Positions 53,863 through 62,615 are shown, counted from the first letter of the stretch. The stretch: DNA of 64,000 bases from Flavobacterium hercynium (GCF_002217285.1 NZ_MUGW01000008.1:37030-101029); one strand, 5' to 3'. Notes: a model not told the origin generated them from the sequence alone. Numbers and translations: made by a program.

Positions 53863-55734
53863 CTATTTTTTAACAATCAACAAAGGTATCGAAATTTTAT
53901 GTCTTAGTTTATCTACAGTCGTACCAAATAAAATATCTTTTACACCTGTGTGGCCGTGGGTTCCCATAACCAGAACATCAAAATTACCCTCATTGATAAT
54001 CTTCGGAATTACAGTGTTTGGTTTACCAAAACCAAGAGCAGTTTCGATCTTAAAGCCCTTCTGCGAAAGCATCTCTTTATATTCCAATAAAAGCTTTTCA
54101 TCGATTGTAGTTTCGTGATCGTCAACATGACCTCCGTACATAAGTGCGCCAACAGTTTCCACAATATGAATTAAAGTATATTGCGCGTCGATTCCGCCAA
54201 GTTCAAAAGCATTGTTAAGTGCAGCTTCATCCGCTTTAGAAAAATCGACAGAAATGGCAATGTTTTTTTTGCTGTACGCTTCTTTTGGAGTGTATTCCAG
54301 TTTTAAGTGATGTGGCGAGTGATTCTCGATATCTGATTTAGCTCTGGCAATAAAAGGTTTTGCAATAATGTATAAAAGCAATCCCAAAAGTCCAAAAGCA
54401 AGTGGAACAACCGTCAGCCATAAAAACAAAGGCTGTTCAGCGCTGGCAAGCCACGATGTTATTTCATCATAAACCAATTTAGCATTAAGCGAAACAATGA
54501 TAAGGGCAATAATCCATGCAGCAACCTGTGTTATTTTAGAAATATGAAAACCCTTCATCTTGCTTTTATCGCTCACAAAGTGAATCAACGGAATAATCGC
54601 AAAGCCCAATTGCAAACTCAAAATAACCTGGCTTAAAATCAAAAGTTTTCCCGTTACACTTTCTCCATAAATTAAGATCACCACAACAGCAGGAACAATC
54701 GCGATCAATCGGGTAATAATGCGTCGAACCCAAGGCTGAATGCGTAAATTCAGGTAACCTTCCATTACGATTTGTCCGGCAAGTGTTCCCGTTACAGTCG
54801 AACTTTGTCCGGCAGCAATCAAAGCAACCGCAAATAAGATTGGTGCCCATTTAGTACCCAATAGCGGTTCAAGAAATTGGTGTGCATCCTGAATTTCGGC
54901 CACTTCAAACATACCATTCTTGTAAAAGGTAGCTGCGGCCAAAATTAAAATAGCAGCATTTACAAAAAACGCCAGGTTCAAGGCAATAGTAGAATCGATA
55001 AAGTTATATTTCAAAGCTTGTTTAATACCCGCTGGCGTTCTGTCGAACTTACGGGTTTGTACTAGCGACGAGTGTAAATATAAATTGTGAGGCATTACAG
55101 TAGCACCAATAATTCCGATCGCGATATACAATGCAGCAGAATTTGGCATAGACGGAATAAGTCCGTACATAACTTTGTCAAGTTCCGGTTCAGCAAAAAT
55201 CATTTCAAAAATGAAGGAGAATCCGATGATGGCAACCAGCACAATAATAAAAGCTTCCATTTTACGAATTCCTTTATTGATCAGGAAAAGGAGGAGGAAA
55301 GTATCTAACACCGTGATAAGCACTCCTTCGATAAGCGGAATGTCGAATAAAAGATTAATCCCGATTGCCATTCCCAAAACCTCTGCAAGATCGCAGGCGG
55401 CAATAGCAATTTCGGCTAAAAAGTATAAAATGTAATTGGTAAATTTCGAATACGTTTCTCTCGAAGCTTGCGCCAAATCGCGTTGCGTTACGATACCAAG
55501 TCTTGCACTTAAGCTCTGCAAAAGCAAAGCCATTAAGTTACTCATCAATAAAACCCAAAGCAAAGAATATCCAAACTGACTTCCACCGGCAATATCTGTT
55601 GCCCAGTTTCCAGGATCCATATAACCTACGCTTACTAAATAGGCGGGACCTAAAAAGGCTAATATTTTTCTGAATCCTGTTTTTTTATGTTCTGTCGCTA
55701 CCGATTGATGTACTTCTTCTAAAGAGTTGGCCAT
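53863..55734 (-). CDS. mntH: Nramp-family Mn(II)/Fe(II) transporter with C-terminal universal stress domain
   Basis: 623 residues, longer than a plain MntH (~410-450). The transporter part holds the metal-site motifs in TM1 (GYMDPGNWATDIAGG) and TM6 (ATVMPHNLYLHSSL), plus about eleven hydrophobic helices. From about residue 480 a UspA-like nucleotide-binding domain follows (NIAISVDFSKADEAALNNAF, VLVMGTHGHTGVKDILFG with the GxxGH motif). It imports divalent metal by proton symport; the USP tail may sense ATP/AMP, which is inferred. Same strand as the DtxR-type gene. Confidence 0.94.
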   Translation of the reverse strand: MANSLEEVHQSVATEHKKTGFRKILAFLGPAYLVSVGYMDPGNWATDIAGGSQFGYSLLWVLLMSNLMALLLQSLSARLGIVTQRDLAQASRETYSKFTNYILYFLAEIAIAACDLAEVLGMAIGINLLFDIPLIEGVLITVLDTFLLLFLINKGIRKMEAFIIVLVAIIGFSFIFEMIFAEPELDKVMYGLIPSMPNSAALYIAIGIIGATVMPHNLYLHSSLVQTRKFDRTPAGIKQALKYNFIDSTIALNLAFFVNAAILILAAATFYKNGMFEVAEIQDAHQFLEPLLGTKWAPILFAVALIAAGQSSTVTGTLAGQIVMEGYLNLRIQPWVRRIITRLIAIVPAVVVILIYGESVTGKLLILSQVILSLQLGFAIIPLIHFVSDKSKMKGFHISKITQVAAWIIALIIVSLNAKLVYDEITSWLASAEQPLFLWLTVVPLAFGLLGLLLYIIAKPFIARAKSDIENHSPHHLKLEYTPKEAYSKKNIAISVDFSKADEAALNNAFELGGIDAQYTLIHIVETVGALMYGGHVDDHETTIDEKLLLEYKEMLSQKGFKIETALGFGKPNTVIPKIINEGNFDVLVMGTHGHTGVKDILFGTTVDKLRHKISIPLLIVKK

Positions 55735-55745
55735 TGTAAAAAATG

Positions 55746-55787
55746 TTGTTTGAACAAATATAGGGATTAATCATATTCGTGCAACAA
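55746..55787 (-). promoter_or_regulatory. mntH promoter with operator-like palindrome
   Basis: Minus strand: TTG (55784-55782), 19-bp spacer, TATATTTG (55762-55755), a full match to the Bacteroidetes TTG-N19-TAnnTTTG layout. An inverted repeat TTGTT TG AACAA (55746-55757) overlaps the -7 box and start point, a plausible site for the DtxR-type regulator. A TGCAACA word (55780-55786) overlaps the -33 box. Confidence 0.6.
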
Positions 55788-55809
55788 TATTTTTAGGCTT
55801 GTCTAAATC

Positions 55810-56211
55810 TTAATTGTTAGAATTTAAACAATTCGGACACAAACCTGACAATGTAAAGTTTATCTCGTTGACTTTATAGTTATGTGGAATGATATAACTC
55901 GGCTTTACATTTTCAAGACAAGTGATCTCCAAACATTTTTCGCAGCTAAAATGCGCATGGTTATGAATATGTACACGTTGTGCATGATGATGACATTTTG
56001 CATATTTTACAGTACCATCAAGATTGACAATTTTATGAATAATATCGTCGTTAACTAAGCGGTCGAGGATTCTGTAAATCGTAACGCGATCGCATAGATC
56101 ATTTGTTTGTTTCTGAATTTCGGTATGAGATAAAGCAATTTTTGATTGAGTCAAAATCTCTAAAACGGCCGTCTTTGCTGCTGTATTGCGTGTTGTTTTC
56201 GTTTTGTCCAT
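55810..56211 (-). CDS. Fur-family metalloregulator (Zur-like candidate)
   Basis: 133 residues from the ATG at 56211 (MDKTKTTRNTAAKTAVLEIL); the frame to 56277 would cross the operator region. The winged helix is SKIALSHTEIQKQTNDLCDRVTIYRILDRL (key DRVTIYRILD). Metal-binding features are CHHHAQRVHIHNHAHFSC, CEKC and CPNC, so a structural Zn(Cys4) site is present. A repressor role at the palindromes just upstream is inferred. Zur, Fur or another metal specificity cannot be decided from sequence alone. Confidence 0.88.
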   Translation of the reverse strand: MDKTKTTRNTAAKTAVLEILTQSKIALSHTEIQKQTNDLCDRVTIYRILDRLVNDDIIHKIVNLDGTVKYAKCHHHAQRVHIHNHAHFSCEKCLEITCLENVKPSYIIPHNYKVNEINFTLSGLCPNCLNSNN

Positions 56212-56225
56212 AGTAAAAACTTTAA

Positions 56226-56276
56226 TGCAACATTGTTGCAAGTTAAATAAAAGTGTATATTTGCAACAAAATTGCA
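56226..56276. promoter_or_regulatory. Two operator-like palindromes between fur-type and merC-type genes
   Basis: Site 1: TGCAACA T TGTTGCA (56226-56240), perfect 7-1-7. Site 2: TGCAA CAAAA TTGCA (56262-56276), perfect 5-5-5. A plus-strand -7 word TATATTTG (56256-56263) overlaps site 2, so binding there would block transcription of the merC-type gene; site 1 sits close to the fur-type start. Confidence 0.65.
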
Positions 56277-56295
56277 TTAATCAAAAGTACTGAAA

Positions 56296-56640
56296 ATGAA
56301 GAAAACTACCTCATCCTTTTACGATATTTTAGGAATTTCGTCTGCAACTATTTGTTTGGTTCATTGTTTGATTTTTCCGCTGCTTACCATTTTGCCTTTA
56401 GGTTTAAGTCATAATCCTTTTGTCGATTTGTTCTTTGCCACGATCGGACTTTTAGCCATTTTAAAAATTGTAAACAAGACCTCGATTTTAATATCAGCGA
56501 TCCTTGTTATTTCGATGAGCTTAATCTGGATAAGTGTTCTTGCTGACATTATTTTGGAGATTCATCTTGACCTTCTATATATTGGAGGAGTCGGAATGAT
56601 CGTAGGGCATTTATTGAATTATAAATTACATAAAAAATAG
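56296..56640 (+). CDS. MerC-domain membrane protein
   Basis: 114 residues, four transmembrane helices (SSATICLVHCLIFPLLTILP, LFFATIGLLAILKIV, ISAILVISMSLIWISVLADI, LDLLYIGGVGMIVGHLL). The Cys-x-x-x-Cys-like motif CLVHC in helix 1 is typical of MerC proteins, which bind or transport Hg(II) or other soft metals. Under an apparent Fur-family operator, a zinc or copper role is as likely as mercury. First gene of a plus-strand metal-related set. Confidence 0.85.
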   Translation: MKKTTSSFYDILGISSATICLVHCLIFPLLTILPLGLSHNPFVDLFFATIGLLAILKIVNKTSILISAILVISMSLIWISVLADIILEIHLDLLYIGGVGMIVGHLLNYKLHKK

Positions 56641-56675
56641 TTGCGGGAGCGGCTATAAATATAAATGAAATACTT

Positions 56676-57584
56676 ATGAAACAAAATCATTTTGATGTTA
56701 TAATTATCGGAGGTAGTTATAGCGGACTTTCAGCAGCAATGAGTTTAGGTCGTGCATTAAGACAAGTTTTGGTTATCGATAGTGGTTTGCCTTGCAACAG
56801 ACAAACACCACATTCACATAATTTCATAACCCAAGATGGTGAAAAACCCGCGGTAATTTCGGCGAAAGCCAAACTACAGGTCGAGTATTATAATTCCGTT
56901 CAATTTTATAGCGGACTTGCCACAGCAGCGGTTAAAACCCAAAACGGATTCGAAATCACCACAGCATCCGGTAAAGTATTCTCTGCCAAGAAAATATTGT
57001 TTTCAACAGGCGTCAAAGATTTACTTCCAGCAATTCCTGGTCTAGCTGAATGCTGGGGAATTTCCGTTATACATTGTCCATATTGTCATGGTTATGAAGT
57101 CAAGGAACAGAAAACAGCCATTATTGCCAACGGAGCAATGGGCTTTGAATACGCCAAAATGATTTCAAACTGGACGAAAGACCTAAGAATTTTAACCAAC
57201 GGAAAATCGACTTTAGCTTCAAAAGATATTGAAGTTTTAAAACAACATAATATTCAAATAATTGAAAATGAAATTGATGCAATAGAACATGTAAAGGGAA
57301 ATATTAAGCAAATCATTTTCAAAGATCAATCTAAAATGGAGATTGAAGCGGTTTATTTCCGTCCGCCTTTTGAACAACATTGTTCCCTAATCGAATCTTT
57401 AGGTTGCGAATTGACAGAACAAGGTTTAGTTAAAGTCGATCTTATGCAAAAGACTACTGTCTCAGGCATTTTTGCCAGTGGCGATAGTTGCATTCAGGCA
57501 AGATCTGTTGCAATGGCAGTTTCTTCAGGATCATTTGCCGGAGCGGCAATCAATAAAGAACTTATCGATGCTGAGTTTGTGTAA
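56676..57584 (+). CDS. NAD(P)/FAD-dependent oxidoreductase, thioredoxin-reductase-like
   Basis: 302 residues. The FAD-binding GxGxxG-type N-terminus is DVIIIGGSYSGLSAAMSLGR, and the redox-active disulfide is in HCPYCHGYEV, the CxxC position of TrxB-like enzymes. It ends with a FAD contact FASGDSCIQARSVAMAVSSG (key GDS). Likely reduces a thioredoxin-like partner or metal-thiol species. 35 bp after the merC-type gene, suggesting co-transcription and a redox role in the same system. Confidence 0.9.
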   Translation: MKQNHFDVIIIGGSYSGLSAAMSLGRALRQVLVIDSGLPCNRQTPHSHNFITQDGEKPAVISAKAKLQVEYYNSVQFYSGLATAAVKTQNGFEITTASGKVFSAKKILFSTGVKDLLPAIPGLAECWGISVIHCPYCHGYEVKEQKTAIIANGAMGFEYAKMISNWTKDLRILTNGKSTLASKDIEVLKQHNIQIIENEIDAIEHVKGNIKQIIFKDQSKMEIEAVYFRPPFEQHCSLIESLGCELTEQGLVKVDLMQKTTVSGIFASGDSCIQARSVAMAVSSGSFAGAAINKELIDAEFV

Positions 57585-57609
57585 TTGAATTTGCTAACGT
57601 TTGCCTATC

Positions 57610-57636
57610 CTAACAGGTTTTAGAAACCTGTTAGGT
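57610..57636. repeat. Palindromic intergenic element
   Basis: CCTAACAGGTTT (57610-57621) TAG AAACCTGTTAGG (57625-57636), perfect 12-bp arms. No T run follows. Same AGGTTT/AAACCT core as the element at 42073-42101. Confidence 0.8.
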
Positions 57637-57687
57637 ATTATAAGTTATACGAAAAGAATTAGTTAAAAAGTTTTTTGCTTTATAAAC

Positions 57688-57695
57688 TATATTTG
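57688..57695 (+). promoter_or_regulatory. Candidate -7 promoter element of TonB receptor gene
   Basis: TATATTTG fits TAnnTTTG, 43 bp upstream of the ATG at 57739. Confidence 0.5.
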
Positions 57696-57738
57696 TCAAA
57701 TTTAATTTTTAGTTTTGTCTAAATTTAATTTTAAAACA

Positions 57739-60000
57739 ATGAAAAAACTATTTTTGATATTGCTTTTGTTTGGTTTCCAATTTACGTTTGCTCAGGAAAA
57801 GGGTAAAATCGAAGGATTTGTATCTGGCGAAGGTCATAAATTACAATATGTAAACATTCATTTGTTAGGAACAGAACACAAAGCTGTAACAGATAGTTTA
57901 GGTTACTTCATGATCGGAAACGTTGCGGTTGGCAATTACACACTTCAGATTTCACAAATTGGTTTTCAAAGTTTAAAGAAAAAAGTGGAGGTTAAGAACA
58001 ATTCAGTTCAATCGTATGATTTCGAATTGACCGATAATCAAAACAACTTGAATGAAGTAGTAGTTTCCGGAACTCTAAAAGCAGTAAAACGATTAGAAAG
58101 TGCCGTTCCAGTTGAGGTATATTCGCCGGTTTTCTTCAAGAAAAATCCAACACCAAGTATTTACGAGGCATTGCAGAATATAAATGGCGTCCGTCCACAG
58201 CTGAATTGTGGTGTCTGCAATACAGGAGACATTCACATAAACGGATTAGAAGGTCCGTATACTTTGGTCTTAATCGACGGAATGCCTATTGTAAGCAGTC
58301 TTTCTACGGTTTATGGTTTGTCCGGAATTCCAAATTCTCTGGTTGAGCGAATAGAAATTGTAAAAGGTCCCGCATCCTCATTGTACGGTAGTGAAGCCGT
58401 TGGAGGTTTGATTAACATCATTACTAAAAATCCAACCAATGCCCCTTTGTTTTCAGCTGATTATTTTACCACGTCGTATTTTGAAAGCAATCTTGATTTG
58501 GGAATGAAATTTAATGCCGGAAAAAAAGCGACTTCCATTGTGGGTATTAATTACTTTAATTACGATCAGGTAATAGACAAAGACAAAGATAATTTTACGG
58601 ATGCAGCCCTGTCCGAAAGAATTTCTGTCTTTAATAAATGGAGCTTTGCCCGTGAAAATAATCGTTTGTTTACCATCGCAGCACGTGGAATGTACGAAGA
58701 TCGTTGGGGTGGAGATGTACGCTGGGAGAAAAAGTACCGAGGCGGTGACGAAATTTATGGTGAAAGTGTTTATACAAAACGTGGTGAATTGATAGGAAGT
58801 TATCAATTGCCATTTGAAGAAAAATTAATGCTTTCCTTCTCTGGAAATGTACATTATCAGGATAGCCGCTACGGAACAACATCGTATATCGCGAATCAAA
58901 AGATTGGATTTCTGCAATTGACCTGGGATAAGAAAATAGGAAGAAACGATTTTCTTGCCGGAATCGCCAACCGTTATTCATACTACGATGATAATACACC
59001 TGCAACAAAAGAAGCTGAAAGCACTTGGTTGCCGGGAATTTTTGTGCAGGATGAAATTACGCTTTCAAAGCAAAGCCAGGTCTTATTAGGAATGCGATAC
59101 GATTACAACTCCATTCATGGTTCTATTGTTACGCCAAGAGTAGCTTATCGATGGAAGAAAAATGAAAATACTATTTTTAGATTCAATGCCGGAACCGGAT
59201 TTCGTGTAGTCAATTTGTTTACAGAAGATCATGCAGCGCTCACCGGTTCACGAGATGTAGTGATTCAGAATGATTTAAAACCCGAGCAATCCATAAATGC
59301 AAATTTGAATTACATTCAAAAGATCAATTTCACCAATGGAACGTTTATCGGAATTGAAACCACAGCCTTCTTTACCCGATTTAGCAATAAAATTATTTCC
59401 GATTATGAAACAGATCCTAACAAAATCATTTATGACAACATCGATGGTTACGCCATAAGCCAGGGAATCAGTACCAATGTTGATGTCAATTTCCCTTCCG
59501 GTTTAAAGTTTATCTTAGGAGCAACCGTTTTAGACAATAAAAATGTAGAAGATGGAATTTCTCAAAGACCTTTTCTAACCGAAAACTTCACCGGAACGTG
59601 GAGCGTGTCGTATAAAATTGAACCTTGGAATTTATTACTTGATTATACCGGAAATGTATACAGTCCTATGAATCTTCCGTTACTTAGTGAGTTAGACCCA
59701 AGAAGTCCAAAGTCACCTTGGTACAGTATTCAGAACATACAATTTACGTATTCTGGATGGAAGAATTTTGAGCTTTATGGAGGTGTGAAAAATTTGCTGA
59801 ACTTTACACCAAAGCAAAATAATCCGTTTTTGATTTCGAGAAGTAATGATCCTTTCGATAAAAATGTGCAATATGATGCCGCGGGAAAAGTAATGGCAAC
59901 ACCCGATAATCCATACGGATTGACCTTTGACACCACGTATGTATACGGACAAAACCAAACGATTCGCGGATTCTTCGGATTGCGATATACATTCAGATAG
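57739..60000 (+). CDS. TonB-dependent outer membrane receptor with Cys-containing plug
   Basis: 753 residues from the ATG at 57739 (signal MKKLFLILLLFGFQFTFAQ). A carboxypeptidase-regulatory-like domain (IEGFVSGEGHKLQYVNIHLL) occupies about 25-110, the plug about 120-235 (PSIYEALQNINGVRPQ, then NCGVCNTGDIHINGL and GSEAVGGLINIITK), and a 22-strand-type barrel ends ...RGFFGLRYTFR. The plug CxxC (CGVC) is unusual and could contact a soft metal. It would import a metal complex across the outer membrane; the substrate is inferred from neighbours (MerC-like, Fur-type, thiol-redox genes). Confidence 0.9.
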   Translation: MKKLFLILLLFGFQFTFAQEKGKIEGFVSGEGHKLQYVNIHLLGTEHKAVTDSLGYFMIGNVAVGNYTLQISQIGFQSLKKKVEVKNNSVQSYDFELTDNQNNLNEVVVSGTLKAVKRLESAVPVEVYSPVFFKKNPTPSIYEALQNINGVRPQLNCGVCNTGDIHINGLEGPYTLVLIDGMPIVSSLSTVYGLSGIPNSLVERIEIVKGPASSLYGSEAVGGLINIITKNPTNAPLFSADYFTTSYFESNLDLGMKFNAGKKATSIVGINYFNYDQVIDKDKDNFTDAALSERISVFNKWSFARENNRLFTIAARGMYEDRWGGDVRWEKKYRGGDEIYGESVYTKRGELIGSYQLPFEEKLMLSFSGNVHYQDSRYGTTSYIANQKIGFLQLTWDKKIGRNDFLAGIANRYSYYDDNTPATKEAESTWLPGIFVQDEITLSKQSQVLLGMRYDYNSIHGSIVTPRVAYRWKKNENTIFRFNAGTGFRVVNLFTEDHAALTGSRDVVIQNDLKPEQSINANLNYIQKINFTNGTFIGIETTAFFTRFSNKIISDYETDPNKIIYDNIDGYAISQGISTNVDVNFPSGLKFILGATVLDNKNVEDGISQRPFLTENFTGTWSVSYKIEPWNLLLDYTGNVYSPMNLPLLSELDPRSPKSPWYSIQNIQFTYSGWKNFELYGGVKNLLNFTPKQNNPFLISRSNDPFDKNVQYDAAGKVMATPDNPYGLTFDTTYVYGQNQTIRGFFGLRYTFR

Positions 60001-60001
60001 T

Positions 60002-60463
60002 ATGAAAAAGCTAATGATAATTGTCTTTCTTATCGGAATTACGACAACAGGTTTTAGTCAACTCAAAGCGAGAACCTTTGAAAAAGTGGATAGTTTGCAG
60101 CGCATTCAAAAGAAAAAAACAATCGTATTCATTTACACCGATTGGTGTCAGTTTTGCCATAGAATGAAAAACACCACTTTTAAAGATCAGGAAATCATCA
60201 ATAAGTTAAACTCCGATTTTTACTTTATTGATTTTAATGCTGAGGAGAAAAGGGCAATTACTTTTAATAAACAAACATTTAAGTATCAGCCCTCCGGAAA
60301 TAATGTTGGAGTTCACGAATTGGCGTTGCAATTGGGGACGATAAACAAACAAATTGTTTATCCGATCTTATGTGTTTTGAATGAAGAAAATGAAATTATC
60401 CTGCAATACAGCAATTACCTTAATGCAAAGGATTTTAAAGTGCTTTTAGAGAAAATCGTTTAA
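60002..60463 (+). CDS. Exported thioredoxin-fold protein
   Basis: 153 residues, starting 1 bp after the TonB receptor stop. Signal MKKLMIIVFLIGITTTGFSQ. The thioredoxin-like active site is YTDWCQFCHRM with Cys49 and Cys52, followed by a cis-Pro region (QIVYPILCVLNEEN). The WCxxC pattern with KNTTF after it resembles DUF255/thioredoxin-like proteins. Likely a periplasmic thiol oxidoreductase acting with the receptor, perhaps on its plug Cys pair; the link is inferred from tight spacing. Confidence 0.88.
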   Translation: MKKLMIIVFLIGITTTGFSQLKARTFEKVDSLQRIQKKKTIVFIYTDWCQFCHRMKNTTFKDQEIINKLNSDFYFIDFNAEEKRAITFNKQTFKYQPSGNNVGVHELALQLGTINKQIVYPILCVLNEENEIILQYSNYLNAKDFKVLLEKIV

Positions 60464-60583
60464 GTTATTTTATAAGTATTTTTAGGTTAAAACATAATAA
60501 TTTAGAAATAGTAAAAAGTCAAAACGAGAAAAATTTTTTCGTTTCTTTGTCTGGAATTTAATAACAACTTTCAAAACAACAAT

Positions 60584-61309
60584 ATGAAACAATTTTCCCT
60601 ATTTATCATTATGCTCGGAGCTTTAAACGGATTTGCTCAAACATCAAATATTTTTGAAAGCGGCGGTTTCGTTGGTATAGGAACTAACACTCCTAAATAT
60701 AGACTTGATGTAAACGGAATAATAAAGTGGGGTGAAGCTTCACAATTTTTATATTCCGGACAAGATGGTAATGGTGTGTTTTTTGAGCAATTAGGGAAAG
60801 TAGATAAGCTGGATAAACTAAGATTACAAACATCTATAAACGGGGATGAAACTAACTATTCACAATTTATTGTTGATCCAAAAAAAGGATTTTCTTTTAT
60901 TGCATTGAAGGGTGGTAGTGACCATGTTGGAATAGGTATGGCTCCAAGTTCCACTGAAAAATTATCTGTAAAAGGAAAAATTCGCTCCGAAGAAATTAAA
61001 GTAGAAGTAATTGTTTGGCCAGATTATGTTTTCGAAGATGATTACAAGATAATCTCATTGGAAAGTTTAGAAAAATTCATTAAAATAAACAAACATCTTC
61101 CAGAGGTGCCTTCTGCTAAAGAAATTACTGAAAATGGATTAGAGTTGGGTGAAATGAATAAAGTTTTGATGAAAAAAGTAGAAGAACTTACTTTATATCT
61201 TATAGAACAAAATAAATCTTTACTAGATCAGAAAGCTCAGATTATGAATCAGCAAAAGCTTCTTGAAAAGCAACAGCAAGACATCGATAATCTCAAAAGA
61301 AGGAATTAA
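60584..61309 (+). CDS. Exported tail-fibre-like protein with C-terminal coiled coil
   Basis: 241 residues. Signal MKQFSLFIIMLGALNGFAQ. The mature part carries the Bacteroidetes fibre words FVGIGTNTPKYRLDVNG and HVGIGMAPSSTEKLSVKG, then HLPEVPSAKEITENGLELGE, the segment that in many Bacteroidetes surface proteins precedes a terminal coiled coil. Residues ~190-241 (MKKVEELTLYLIEQNKSLL, then KQQQDIDNLKRRN) form the coiled coil. Function unknown, probably surface or periplasmic. Confidence 0.8.
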   Translation: MKQFSLFIIMLGALNGFAQTSNIFESGGFVGIGTNTPKYRLDVNGIIKWGEASQFLYSGQDGNGVFFEQLGKVDKLDKLRLQTSINGDETNYSQFIVDPKKGFSFIALKGGSDHVGIGMAPSSTEKLSVKGKIRSEEIKVEVIVWPDYVFEDDYKIISLESLEKFIKINKHLPEVPSAKEITENGLELGEMNKVLMKKVEELTLYLIEQNKSLLDQKAQIMNQQKLLEKQQQDIDNLKRRN

Positions 61310-61350
61310 GATTATAGATCATTTTTTATCTTTTTTTTAAGTTTTAAAAA

Positions 61351-61399
61351 TGCATTCTCAAAAATAACAACAATAAATTTTCTTATTTTTGAGAATGCA
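61351..61399. promoter_or_regulatory. 17-bp perfect inverted repeat covering the crtY start codon
   Basis: TGCATTCTCAAAAATAA (61351-61367) and TTATTTTTGAGAATGCA (61383-61399) are exact reverse complements, 15 bp apart. The right arm contains the -7-like word TATTTTTG (61384-61391) and the crtY ATG (61395-61397). It is either an operator over the promoter of a leaderless message or an RNA hairpin that hides the start codon. Confidence 0.6.
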
Positions 61400-62612
61400 A
61401 TCTTCACAAATCCCACATTTCGATTACATTTTTACAGGAACTGGTTTAGCGACTTTAATGACCGTTTATAAAATGGTGTTGAGCGGAAGATTCTCTGATC
61501 GATCTATTTTATTAGTAGACCAAGATGCTAAAGAAACTAACGATCGTACTTGGTGTTTTTGGGGCCAGAACGAAAGTATTTGGGATCCTATAATCTTTAA
61601 AAAATGGGATTTAGCTTTATTTGGACATGACAATTTTAAGCAGGATTTAGAACTAAAACCGTATCAATACAATCAGATTCGGGGTTTGGATTTTTACAAA
61701 TATGTTTTTGAAACTATTTCCAATCAGGAGAACATCACGATTTCAAAGGAGAAAGTAACCGATATCAATGAATTAGAAACCCATGTTTTTGTTGGTACAG
61801 AAAGTAATCGATATACCTGTAACTATTTATTCAATAGTATTTATTGTAAAGTTTTTCCTTTAAGTCAGACTAAATATCCTGTTCTGCAACAGCACTTTAT
61901 CGGCTGGTTTGTGAAAACGGAAAATGAAATCTTCAATCCTGAAAAAGCTACTTTTATGGATTTTTCGATAGAGCAAAGAGGCAATACGCGATTTATGTAT
62001 GTGTTGCCTATTTCTAAGACAGAAGCTTTAGTCGAATATACTTTGTTTTCTGAAAATCTTCTGGCAAAAGAAGAATATGAAAATGAGATTCAAATTTACT
62101 TGCGAAATCTCGGTGCAGATCAATACGAAATTACAGAGAAAGAGCAGGGAAGTATTCCCATGACCTGTTTTCCTTTTTGGAAGAAGAATACCAAACGCGT
62201 CCTGAATATTGGTACCGCCGGCGGATGGACAAAAGCAAGTACAGGTTATACCTTCAAAAATTCAGATAAAAAGTCAACAGCATTGGTTTCATTTCTAAAG
62301 GATAATGACGCTTCAGGATCTATTGTCTCAAATAAGGAATCAATCAGACTCTCATCATTTCATAAAAAGAACAGATTCTGGTTTTATGATCTTCTCCTTT
62401 TAGATATCCTTTACCGCCATAATGAATTGGGAAGCCGTATTTTTTCATCCTTATTTCGAAAGGGAAATCCTCAACTGATTTTTAAGTTTTTAGACGAAGA
62501 AACTACACTTCTCGAAGATGTTAAAGTTATTTTAAAGTGCCCAAAAATCCCATTTTTAAAATCGTTATTTGTTCTGATTTTTCTTCCAAAAAAATACAAC
62601 CAAAAACGATGA
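61395..62612 (+). CDS. crtY: Lycopene cyclase family protein
   Basis: 405 residues. The ATG at 61395 is the only usable ATG before the conserved FAD/NAD fold YIFTGTGLATLM. Family motifs are SILLVDQDAKETNDRTWCFW (key NDRTWCFW), then FIGWFVKTE and IGTAGGWTKASTGYTF. It cyclises lycopene ends into beta-ionone rings for carotenoids such as beta-carotene or zeaxanthin. No other carotenoid gene is present in the window. Its start codon lies in a long palindrome, suggesting special control. Confidence 0.92.
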   Translation: MQSSQIPHFDYIFTGTGLATLMTVYKMVLSGRFSDRSILLVDQDAKETNDRTWCFWGQNESIWDPIIFKKWDLALFGHDNFKQDLELKPYQYNQIRGLDFYKYVFETISNQENITISKEKVTDINELETHVFVGTESNRYTCNYLFNSIYCKVFPLSQTKYPVLQQHFIGWFVKTENEIFNPEKATFMDFSIEQRGNTRFMYVLPISKTEALVEYTLFSENLLAKEEYENEIQIYLRNLGADQYEITEKEQGSIPMTCFPFWKKNTKRVLNIGTAGGWTKASTGYTFKNSDKKSTALVSFLKDNDASGSIVSNKESIRLSSFHKKNRFWFYDLLLLDILYRHNELGSRIFSSLFRKGNPQLIFKFLDEETTLLEDVKVILKCPKIPFLKSLFVLIFLPKKYNQKR

Positions 62613-62615
62613 ACT

